17,789 bases of DNA from assembly GCA_947485035.1 (NCBI GenBank), contig CANKQN010000004.1:1-17789 (forward strand), given 5' to 3'. The notes below the pieces were generated by a model. The model saw only the letters and a list, made by a program, of their open reading frames with translations. It made no database searches and was not told where the DNA came from. Below, one piece after another: positions 1-7,076 of the stretch; within the stretch, counting starts at the first letter, position 1, and the number at the start of each line of letters is the position of its first letter. The stretch is from Rickettsiales bacterium. GTDB lineage: Bacteria; Pseudomonadota; Alphaproteobacteria; Rickettsiales; Deianiraeaceae. Both the position numbers and the translations under genes were made by a program.

Positions 1-140
1 TAACTTAGGGCAATATCGCTGATAACCATCGCAGAGTATTTTTTGGCATAATGCTTTTTCTTTTCAGGTTCCATTGTGCAGGAAGCTAAAAAGAAAAACG
101 CACAAATAATTTTTAGAATCAGAAAGAGGGTTTTATTCAT
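1..140 (-). CDS. Small lipoprotein, N-terminal part (runs off the window)
   Basis: Reading the minus strand from the ATG at 140-138 gives 46 codons beginning MNKTLFLILK. There is a lysine near the start, a hydrophobic stretch (about residues 5-19), and the lipobox L-A-S-C with Cys21 as the predicted lipidated residue. This is a type II signal peptide, so the product should be membrane-anchored facing the periplasm. The mature part seen so far is short and lysine-rich (MEPEKKKHYAKKY). The last two bases in the window are TA, so the next codon is either Tyr or a stop; the gene could be a very short lipoprotein or continue. It starts 12 bases after the secA stop on the same strand and probably shares its transcript. 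I do not recognise the family. Confidence 0.7.
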   Translation of the reverse strand, partial: MNKTLFLILKIICAFFFLASCTMEPEKKKHYAKKYSAMVISDIALS

Positions 141-152
141 TTATTGCGTGTT

Positions 153-2555
153 TTATGAAATTAATTCTTTGATGAGATACGCATTATAATTTGCTGTCAT
201 TTGTTCAAATGCTTCAAAAACCTCAATTTTGTATTCACTAAGTGGGTCTTTTTGTGCATAAGAGCGAAGGTGCATGTTGCTTTTAAGGCTATCAACATTG
301 TAAAGATGTTCCTTCCACATTGAATCAAGAATTGCTATTGCCGTGTGACGTGCTCTGCCTTGAAGGCTTTCATCGTGATATTTTGTCACCCACATCGCCT
401 GAAGTTTTTCAAGAAGCGTGCCTTCAAATTCCTTCAATTCTTCGAAAATTTCCTCAACAATTGGGTTTGCAAGTGAAGGCTTTACCGATTTTTCAATGAA
501 ACTTACGAACATTGCATTTATTAAGTTTGCAACCGATTGTGTGTCGTCAATTAATTCCATGCGTTTTTTGTAGACTATCTTGCGTTGTGTGTTCATAATG
601 TCGTCGTATTTGATCAAATTTTTACGAATTTCAAAATGATGAGCCTCAATTTTGCTTTGCGAGCGTGAAATTACACTATTAAGCCACGGATGTTCAATTG
701 ATTCCCCCTCCTTAAAACCAAGCGTTCCAAGTAAAGATTTCAGTTTGTCTCCGCCAAAAATACGCAGAAGGTCATCTTCCAAAGAAAGGAAAAATTGTGA
801 ACGACCAACATCACCTTGTCTGCCGCATCTTCCCCTTAGCTGATTATCAATTCGCCTTGACTCATGCCTTTCCGAGCCAATCACAAACAGACCACCAACA
901 TTTTTCACTTTTTCAGATTGATGATTGTGTTCTTCGCGAGCTTCTTCAATAATTTTTTGCTTTTCGTTAATATCCTGAATGTATCGTGATGCTTTGATTA
1001 TTTTCTTTTCAAGTGAACCACCCAAAATGATATCAGTTCCACGACCTGCCATGTTCGTTGCAATTGTGATTGCACCAAACTTTCCCGCATCTGCAATAAT
1101 TTGCGCTTCTTGTTCGTGATTCTTCGCATTCAAAACATTGTGTTCCAATTTATTTTTTGTGAATAATGCCGCAAGTTTTTCAGATTTACCAACCGAAGCC
1201 GTTCCTATTAAAACAGGCTGACCTTTCTCGTGAACTTCTTTTACAAGTTCAAGAATTGCTTGGAATTTTTCGTCTTCCGTGCGATAAATTTTATCACCTT
1301 CATCAATTCTTTGCAATTTTCTGTGCGTTGGAATTGACACAACGGAAAGATTATAAATTTCGTGAAATTCGTGTGCTTCCGTTGAAGCGGTGCCGGTCAT
1401 TCCACTAAGTTTTTCATACATTCTGAAATAGTTTTGGTATGTAATTGATGCAAGAGTTTGTGTTTCTTGTTGAATTGCAACGCCGTGCTTTGCTTCAATT
1501 GCTTGATGAAGACCATCGGAATATCTTCTTCCTTCCATAATTCTGCCCGTAAATTCATCAACAATAAGAATTTCGCCGTTTCGCAGAATGTAATCAACAT
1601 TGTCTTTCATTGTCTTTATTGCCTTCAAAGCTTGCGTAACGCCGTGCATTATGTGGTTATTGCGTGCTTGCGTGTGGAAATCATGACCTGCGTAGAGGGA
1701 TTCTTCAGGTTTCAATATGCCAACTTTTTGAAGAAATGCGTCAATTTTTTGATAGCCCGTATCGGTGATATACACCGATTTGTGTTTTTCTTCAATTTCA
1801 AAATCCTCTTCTGTAAATGTGCGAACGATGTCTTTTGAAAGGGTATAAATATCGCCAGATTGTTCAACAGGACCAGAAATAATCAACGGTGTTCTTGATT
1901 CATCAATCAAAATTGAATCAATTTCATCAACAATTGCAAATGAAAGACCATGTTTTGTCAATGTGCACTCTTGTTTTGAACGACGCATGTTATCGCGTAA
2001 ATAATCAAAACCAAGTTCGTTGTTTGTAATGTATAAAACATCAGATTCATACTTTTCACTCCTGCTGTTTGGGTCAATTTCGCTTGTAATCCAATCACAT
2101 TTCATTCCAAGTAAATCAAAAAGCGGTTGCATTGCAATACCATCTCTTTTTACAAGGTAATCATTAACTGTTACAATGTGCACAGGATTACCCGTTAGGG
2201 CGTTTAAATACGAAGGAAGCGCTGCTGTTAGTGTTTTTCCTTCACCAGTTGACATTTCCGCAACTTTTCCTTCGTGCAACACCATTCCACCAATAAGCTG
2301 AACATCAAAGTGTTTCATTCCAAGAACTTTTTCAGATGCCGCCTGAACCAATGCAAAAGCTTGTGGCAAAATTGCATCAAGCGTTGTTCCATTTTTTATC
2401 ATCTCCCGAAATTTGTTTGTTTGAACTTCGAATTCTTCTTCTTTGAACGCCTTAAATTCTTCATAAAACTTTGCAATTTCTGGAAGAAGTTTTGTGTATT
2501 TTGCGAGTGTTCTTTCGTTGCTTGAACCAAATATTTTTGCTAGAACTTTAAACAT
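153..2555 (-). CDS. secA: Preprotein translocase ATPase SecA
   Basis: SecA is the ATPase that pushes unfolded secretory proteins through SecYEG at the inner membrane. At 800 residues the motor is complete: Walker A GEGKT (104-108) after HEGKVAEMST, the Walker B DEID (210-213) followed by SILIDESRTPLIISG, TNMAGRGTDI, and GSERHESRRIDNQLRGR-GRQGD. The preprotein-binding and helical scaffold parts follow. Position 577, in RGRCGRQGD, is Cys where most SecA proteins have Ser or Ala. The protein stops right after the helical region (EQMTANYNAYLIKELIS), so the C-terminal linker and the CxCx8CH zinc finger that binds SecB and lipids are absent, which explains the length below the usual 850-900. The ATG at 2555 gives the standard MF--L-KIFG start. 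No strong ribosome binding site is visible. Confidence 0.98.
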   Translation of the reverse strand: MFKVLAKIFGSSNERTLAKYTKLLPEIAKFYEEFKAFKEEEFEVQTNKFREMIKNGTTLDAILPQAFALVQAASEKVLGMKHFDVQLIGGMVLHEGKVAEMSTGEGKTLTAALPSYLNALTGNPVHIVTVNDYLVKRDGIAMQPLFDLLGMKCDWITSEIDPNSRSEKYESDVLYITNNELGFDYLRDNMRRSKQECTLTKHGLSFAIVDEIDSILIDESRTPLIISGPVEQSGDIYTLSKDIVRTFTEEDFEIEEKHKSVYITDTGYQKIDAFLQKVGILKPEESLYAGHDFHTQARNNHIMHGVTQALKAIKTMKDNVDYILRNGEILIVDEFTGRIMEGRRYSDGLHQAIEAKHGVAIQQETQTLASITYQNYFRMYEKLSGMTGTASTEAHEFHEIYNLSVVSIPTHRKLQRIDEGDKIYRTEDEKFQAILELVKEVHEKGQPVLIGTASVGKSEKLAALFTKNKLEHNVLNAKNHEQEAQIIADAGKFGAITIATNMAGRGTDIILGGSLEKKIIKASRYIQDINEKQKIIEEAREEHNHQSEKVKNVGGLFVIGSERHESRRIDNQLRGRCGRQGDVGRSQFFLSLEDDLLRIFGGDKLKSLLGTLGFKEGESIEHPWLNSVISRSQSKIEAHHFEIRKNLIKYDDIMNTQRKIVYKKRMELIDDTQSVANLINAMFVSFIEKSVKPSLANPIVEEIFEELKEFEGTLLEKLQAMWVTKYHDESLQGRARHTAIAILDSMWKEHLYNVDSLKSNMHLRSYAQKDPLSEYKIEVFEAFEQMTANYNAYLIKELIS

Positions 2556-2696
2556 AAGTCGTGGTTGTGATATAAAAATAAATTTATTTTAGAAAAATAT
2601 TGAAAAGTCAACCAATTCTTTGTTGTGAATAAAAATTTTCCTTGATTTTTCTTCTTGCCTCAATAACGAAGGGTTTGAGTATCTTTTAATTGAACA
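2556..2696. promoter_or_regulatory. Divergent spacer between secA and pgsA
   Basis: These 141 bases separate the secA start (minus) from the pgsA start (plus) and must carry promoters for both directions. On the minus strand a TTGACT -35-like box lies at 2606-2611, but the following AT-rich stretch offers only poor -10 matches (ATAAAT 18 bases downstream, or TAAAAT 14 bases downstream). For pgsA I see no convincing -35/-10 pair. There is no open reading frame of note and no clear hairpin. Confidence 0.4.
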
Positions 2697-3281
2697 ATGT
2701 TGCGGGTTTTTACGCCAAATTTCTTCACGGTTTTTCGCCTAATAGCTTCAATTATAATTGTGATGCTATACATCGCATTTGGTGTGAAATCGTTTGCAGT
2801 AATACTTCCGCTATACATATTCGCCGCAGTTTCAGATTACCTCGACGGCAAACTTGCAAGAAAATACAACATAATAACCAACTTTGGCAAGTGCTTTGAT
2901 ATCATTGCGGATAAAGCTCTTGTTTTGGCAATTTTTATGATAGCCTCCCACGCAGGTTCCATTCATTTGGCCTTCGCCTTCGCAATTTTATTCCGAGAAT
3001 TCGCCGTTTCAGGACTGCGCGAAGTTCTTGCGACTGAAAACATTAAAATTCCGGCAAGCAACCTTGGTAAATGGAAAACGGGCTTTCAAATGACACTTTG
3101 CGGTTTTGTAATTGGAATTTACACACCGTGGGCATTGGCATTTCTGAATTGGACTGTAATTTTAGCATTCGTCCCAAAATATATCACCGAAATAACCCTA
3201 ATTTTAGCAATAATTTCCACAGTTCTAACATATATTTCCGCTTTTTCTTACTTCAAAGGCGTTTTTAGTAAAAAAATATGA
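2697..3281 (+). CDS. pgsA: CDP-diacylglycerol-glycerol-3-phosphate 3-phosphatidyltransferase
   Basis: PgsA transfers phosphatidyl from CDP-diacylglycerol to glycerol-3-phosphate, the committed step to phosphatidylglycerol and cardiolipin, in the inner membrane. The 194-residue protein carries the full CDP-alcohol phosphatidyltransferase signature D-x2-D-G-x2-A-R-x8-G-x3-D-x3-D: Asp47, Asp50, Gly51, Ala54, Arg55, Gly64, Asp68 and Asp72. The N-terminus TPNFFTVFRLI corresponds to the usual IPN-LT--R- helix, which supports the ATG at 2697. Several hydrophobic segments (about 14-45, 72-100, 125-145, 160-185) fit a multi-pass protein. Its stop overlaps the argF start (ATGA, 4 bases), so it heads a tightly coupled run of genes. 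Other members of the superfamily use the same motif, but length and N-terminus favour PgsA. Confidence 0.93.
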   Translation: MLRVFTPNFFTVFRLIASIIIVMLYIAFGVKSFAVILPLYIFAAVSDYLDGKLARKYNIITNFGKCFDIIADKALVLAIFMIASHAGSIHLAFAFAILFREFAVSGLREVLATENIKIPASNLGKWKTGFQMTLCGFVIGIYTPWALAFLNWTVILAFVPKYITEITLILAIISTVLTYISAFSYFKGVFSKKI

Positions 3282-4186
3282 AACACTTTTTAAGCATATC
3301 TCAACTTTCTGTTGAAGAAATAAAAAAAATTCTTCAAGTTGCAATAAACGAAAAGCACGCAATGAAGATTGGTCGCCCGCAATACGGCGAAAGCCTTTCG
3401 GGGAAAGTGCTTGCAATGATTTTCGAAAAAACCTCCACAAGAACAAGAATTTCGTTCGACCTTGCCATTCGTCAACTTGGTGGCTCTTCAATTGTTCTGA
3501 ACGCAAACGACATTCACATTGGTCACGGTGAAACAATTGCGGACACTGCTCGGGTTATGTCCCGTTTTGTGGACGCCATAATGTTTCGTTGCTTTGAAGA
3601 ATCAAAACTTGCTGAACTTGCCAAAAATTCAAGCATTCCAGTTGTGAACGCATTGACAAACGAAAGCCATCCGTGTCAAATTCTTGCAGCAGCAATGACA
3701 TTTCAAGAGCACGGAAAAATTCTTGAAAAATCCAAAATTACTTGGACAGGCGACTTCAACAATGTAACGAACTCTTACATTGAACTTGCAGAAAAAATTG
3801 GCTTTGAATTGGTGGTTTCCTCTCCCACAATAACATTAAAGCAAAAAGAAAAAATTGAACAAGCACACAAGTTGAATGCGAGGATAGTTTTTGAACAAAA
3901 CCCACAAATTGCAGTGCAAAATGCCGATGTCATAATTACCGACGCTTGGATTTCAATGGGAGATGGTTCGAAGGATTTATCACAATTTGAAGATTATCAG
4001 GTGAATGTGAAACTTGCATCACATGCAAAGAAAGATTACCTTTTCTCCCATTGCCTTCCAGCACACAGAGGTGAAGAAGTGACAAACGAAATTATTGACG
4101 GCAAGAACTCTATTGTATTTGATGAAGCAGAAAACAGACTCCATGTTCAGAAGGCTATTTTACTTTATATGCTTGATATTATCTAG
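3278..4186 (+). CDS. argF: Ornithine carbamoyltransferase
   Basis: This enzyme makes citrulline from ornithine and carbamoyl phosphate in the cytoplasm, a step of arginine synthesis. At 302 residues it is full length. The carbamoyl-phosphate loop STRTR is at 53-57, HPCQ at 131-134 and the catalytic HCLP at 258-261 followed by AHRGEEV. The ornithine loop D-x3-SMG (Asp222, Ser226-Gly228) distinguishes it from aspartate carbamoyltransferase and from acetylornithine or succinylornithine relatives. ARVMSR-VDAIMFR is also typical. No other arginine gene is in the window, so whether it serves biosynthesis, or citrulline/ornithine exchange with a host, cannot be told. It overlaps pgsA by 4 bases and the next gene by 44 bases. 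Confidence 0.95.
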   Translation: MKHFLSISQLSVEEIKKILQVAINEKHAMKIGRPQYGESLSGKVLAMIFEKTSTRTRISFDLAIRQLGGSSIVLNANDIHIGHGETIADTARVMSRFVDAIMFRCFEESKLAELAKNSSIPVVNALTNESHPCQILAAAMTFQEHGKILEKSKITWTGDFNNVTNSYIELAEKIGFELVVSSPTITLKQKEKIEQAHKLNARIVFEQNPQIAVQNADVIITDAWISMGDGSKDLSQFEDYQVNVKLASHAKKDYLFSHCLPAHRGEEVTNEIIDGKNSIVFDEAENRLHVQKAILLYMLDII

Positions 4187-5216
4187 TCAAGTTTATACTA
4201 ACATTGCCAACGCGATGACATTCGAACAGTATATTGAAGACCATGCTTCAAGTTCTATGCGCGCGTATTTAACAGGATACGCTGATGCAATTCACAATAA
4301 CGCCTATTTTTTTGGAAGCTGTCCAAAGCGATTTCAATACCGCCCATATAATGAATACATGCAACATATTGATATATACATCGCACAAAAAACCAAAGAA
4401 AACAACATAAAAACCGAGATATTCCTTCAAAAAAGTGTGGAGCCATTTCTAACCGAAGTGATTTTAAAGTATATCGATTGCAGCAACCCCGAGGCAATTC
4501 AAATTCAAGATCAACCAAAGGATATTCAAGTTGAAGTTCGTGATGTTGCAACGGATATTATGCAAAAGACGAAGAAGTATCAAACCGTTGACGAAAGAGA
4601 AATGGAATTTCAGTATAATGAATATTTAAACAGATTGAAAAACCCGCCAAAGGTTGTGAAAAAAGCAAAGAATGTCGAAGTGAAAAAGAAGGAGGTTGAG
4701 TCTAACATTTCAAAGCCTATCGCGGAAAAATTGAGGGAGCAGTCTGACAAAAAAGTGGTTGAAGTGAAATCGGAAGATGTTAAAAGTGATGATAGCGAAA
4801 GCGTTATTGACGGCGTGAAGGGAATTGCCAAGGGGCTTTTTGCAAAATTTACACCATCCGGCGATAACGACAAGACGGAAAATGTGGTGAAGTCTGTGAA
4901 GAAGCGTGAGGAAGTAGTTTCCACGCCACCACATTCCACGGCAAAACCAAGTCCGAACACTCAAAATGAACACGTAAAAAGTGAGGCAATCAAGCCTGTT
5001 GAAACAACAGAAAATGTGCAGCAAATGCCTCAAAATAACAAGCACGCAATGGATTTAGCAGTTCCCGAGCTTAAAATTACCAAGGGCAGCGGAAATGGCG
5101 GTGCGAAGGCTGACGGTGGAAAATCGCCGGAATTAACACCTAAGCAGGAGTATAAACTTGATGCGCTAGATATTAACTTAGACACACTTGACAATGCAAA
5201 ACTTCCTTCAATTTAG
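4143..5216 (+). CDS. Secreted protein of unknown function with two-cysteine N-terminal domain and charged tail
   Basis: I prefer the ATG at 4143 over the upstream one at 4095. It places a signal peptide at the start: MFRR, a hydrophobic core (residues 5-15) and the cleavage site A-N-A at 22-24. The mature N-terminal domain (about 25-120) is helical, with AYLTGYADAI at 41-50 and cysteines at 60 (GSCPKRF) and 113 (KYIDC), which could form a disulfide in the periplasm. The order Y-x-x-G-x-x-D-A, CP, then about 50 residues to a final C recalls the Rap1a/Tai-type periplasmic fold; that is a weak resemblance from memory only. From about 125 to the end (357 residues in all) the sequence is low-complexity, rich in Lys, Glu, Val and Ser, with a Gly-rich patch near 315-325. 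It overlaps argF by 44 bases and murF by 23 bases. Confidence 0.75.
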   Translation: MFRRLFYFICLILSSQVYTNIANAMTFEQYIEDHASSSMRAYLTGYADAIHNNAYFFGSCPKRFQYRPYNEYMQHIDIYIAQKTKENNIKTEIFLQKSVEPFLTEVILKYIDCSNPEAIQIQDQPKDIQVEVRDVATDIMQKTKKYQTVDEREMEFQYNEYLNRLKNPPKVVKKAKNVEVKKKEVESNISKPIAEKLREQSDKKVVEVKSEDVKSDDSESVIDGVKGIAKGLFAKFTPSGDNDKTENVVKSVKKREEVVSTPPHSTAKPSPNTQNEHVKSEAIKPVETTENVQQMPQNNKHAMDLAVPELKITKGSGNGGAKADGGKSPELTPKQEYKLDALDINLDTLDNAKLPSI

Positions 5217-6516
5217 CCTCGACAAAAGCTTCAAATTCGACAGCAGACACTGCAAAAGCGATTCAATATTTATTGCACTTGAAGGTGGTGAGCGGTCTGG
5301 TTTGGAGTTTGTCGACAAGGCTTTTGAAGTGGGAGCCATTGGCGTTATTTCCCAAAAAATAATTGAAGGAGTGCGGAATTTTACTATTGAAAATTTCCCG
5401 CATGACTACAAGTCATCAAGTTCGCATTTCAATATTGTTGTGGAAGATTCCCTGAAGTTTATCCAAGAACTTGCGGCAGAAAAATTCAAGATTTTAAAAT
5501 CGCAAGGTGTAAAAACCATTGCAGTGACGGGATCCGTTGGTAAGACGACAACGAAAGAACTCATCGCAAATACGCTGAATTTACACGGCGAAACATTTGC
5601 AAGTTTTGGAAATTACAACAACCACATTGGAGTGCCAATCACGGTTTTAAATTGCCCGCTTAGCTGTAAGTTCCTTGTGCTGGAAATGGGAATGAATCAC
5701 GCTGGTGAAATTGCAGATTTAATTCAAATTGCACCGTGCGAGTTTCGAATAATCACAAATGCGAGGGAAAATCACATCGGAAATTTTGCGAGTGGTCTTG
5801 AAGGCATTCTTAAAGCAAAGTTCGAGATTATGTCCGGAAATTCAAAATTTGCAACATTTATCACGGACGAACTTTTTCAGCGTTTTTGCAAAAATTCCAC
5901 TTTGATTGAAAAATATTTCAAAAATGAAATTTGCGTTTTCAACGAAAAACAAAAAATTTCACACAATGGCGAAAAAACCACATTTGAATATTGCGATAGA
6001 AATTTCACCGTGGAAGCGATTTATTCTGAAAGTCAAACCGAAATGTTCTGCCTTGCAATATCACTAATCGAGCAAGTTCTTGACCGTGAAATTGAGCAAA
6101 TTTCTTTGCCACAGTTGAAGGGTCGTGGAGAAATTATTTGGTGGAATGGCGTGAAAATTATGGACGAAAGTTACAACGCATCACCAACATCAATGAAAAA
6201 TGCAATAGAAAACCTTCACAAAATGCAGGGTTCAAAGCTGGCAATTCTTGGCGATATTCGTGAACTTGGTGAAGATTCGCAGAAATTTCACAATGAGCTT
6301 TCTCAATTTTTAAAAGGTTTTGATAACATTTTAGTTGGTAAATATTTCGCAAATGTTAAAATTGATGGTGCAAAATATTTTCCAAACTACGATGAACTCA
6401 AACAGTTTTTGTGTGATAACCCCAATTTTGCAGGCAGATATCAAAATATTTTAGTCAAGGCTTCAAATGGAACACTTCTGTGGAAATTGTTTGATGAAAT
6501 TTTCACGGAAAAATGA
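5194..6516 (+). CDS. murF: UDP-N-acetylmuramoyl-tripeptide-D-alanyl-D-alanine ligase
   Basis: MurF adds D-Ala-D-Ala to the UDP-MurNAc-tripeptide, the last cytoplasmic step of the peptidoglycan precursor. The 440-residue protein has the Mur ligase ATP loop TGSVGKTTTKE (112-122), NNHIGVP (142-148), EMGMNHAGEI (164-173), ITNA-ENHIGNF with LEGI-KAKFEI (the carbamylated lysine region, near 208-209), GRGE (310-313) and DESYNASPTSM (324-334). The N-terminal substrate domain (DSRHCKSDSIFIALEGG) is in place. A TTG at 5188 lies two codons upstream in frame; ATG 5194 is the simpler start. It overlaps the preceding gene by 23 bases and coaE by 4 (ATGA). Its presence implies that the organism makes peptidoglycan. 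Confidence 0.96.
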   Translation: MQNFLQFSLDKSFKFDSRHCKSDSIFIALEGGERSGLEFVDKAFEVGAIGVISQKIIEGVRNFTIENFPHDYKSSSSHFNIVVEDSLKFIQELAAEKFKILKSQGVKTIAVTGSVGKTTTKELIANTLNLHGETFASFGNYNNHIGVPITVLNCPLSCKFLVLEMGMNHAGEIADLIQIAPCEFRIITNARENHIGNFASGLEGILKAKFEIMSGNSKFATFITDELFQRFCKNSTLIEKYFKNEICVFNEKQKISHNGEKTTFEYCDRNFTVEAIYSESQTEMFCLAISLIEQVLDREIEQISLPQLKGRGEIIWWNGVKIMDESYNASPTSMKNAIENLHKMQGSKLAILGDIRELGEDSQKFHNELSQFLKGFDNILVGKYFANVKIDGAKYFPNYDELKQFLCDNPNFAGRYQNILVKASNGTLLWKLFDEIFTEK

Positions 6517-7076
6517 AAAAAATTGCAATCACGGGCTTGGTTGCTTGCGGGAAAAGCACGGTTTTAAGGCATTTTGCAAGGCATTATCCCGTGTTTAATT
6601 GCGACGATGCAATTCGCCAACTGTATTACTGTGATGATACACTTTGTGAAATAAAAAAAAAATTTAACATGGCAACCTTTTCAAAAGAGGTATTACTTCA
6701 CACCATAATTCACAATGACGAAGCGTTAAAAAAATTGGAAGCGATTCTTTACCCAAAACTACACAAAATGATGCAAGAATTTGAACGCAAGGCAAGGCGT
6801 TTTTCCAAAATTGCGTTCTTTGAAGTTCCACTACTTTTTGAAAAAGAGTTGGAGGAAAATTACGACGAAGTTATCGTTTTGTATTCAACAAAATGGAAAA
6901 GAAAAAAAAATTTTCTTAAACGAGGCGGAAACGAAGCAATGTTTCGGTTTTTTAATTCAAACCAATGGAGTGACGCAAAAAAATTATCGATCGCCAAAAA
7001 AAAAGACTTTACTTTAATTTCCGCCCTTGGCAGTAATATTGCATATAAAAATCTGCACGAATGTATACGCATTTAA
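6513..7076 (+). CDS. coaE: Dephospho-CoA kinase
   Basis: CoaE phosphorylates dephospho-CoA on the ribose, the last step of coenzyme A synthesis. The 187-residue protein opens with the P-loop GLVACGKS (8-15), then VFNCDDAIRQLY (about 27-38) at the position of the family's D-D substrate-binding motif, and FFEVPLLFE-ELE-NYDEVIVLY near 107-131, matching the family's DIPLLFE block. The C-terminal part is divergent and lysine-rich: the usual R-x-x-Q-M-S motif appears as SNQWSDAKK. The gene carries unusually long A runs (A10 at 6653-6662, A9 at 6902-6910, A9 at 6996-7004) and still reads through without a stop. It overlaps murF by 4 bases and dnaE by 16. Confidence 0.9.
   Translation: MKKIAITGLVACGKSTVLRHFARHYPVFNCDDAIRQLYYCDDTLCEIKKKFNMATFSKEVLLHTIIHNDEALKKLEAILYPKLHKMMQEFERKARRFSKIAFFEVPLLFEKELEENYDEVIVLYSTKWKRKKNFLKRGGNEAMFRFFNSNQWSDAKKLSIAKKKDFTLISALGSNIAYKNLHECIRI

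Noticed and set aside
1458..1838. A 126-codon plus-strand frame inside secA
   Set aside because: It is antisense to conserved SecA motor sequence; its Phe/Cys/Asn-rich translation shows no domain and is typical of a shadow.
4095..4142. Upstream start for the secreted protein (ATG 4095)
   Set aside because: It would add 16 residues before the signal peptide and lengthen the argF overlap; the ATG at 4143 gives a normal signal peptide length.
4610..5045. Two minus-strand open frames above 100 codons opposite the secreted protein
   Set aside because: They mirror the Lys/Glu/Val-rich coding strand (Phe/Ser/Leu-rich output), have no start context or motif, and overlap a gene with a clear signal peptide.
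5188..5193. TTG start for murF
   Set aside because: An ATG two codons later gives a normal N-terminus, and no ribosome binding site favours the TTG.
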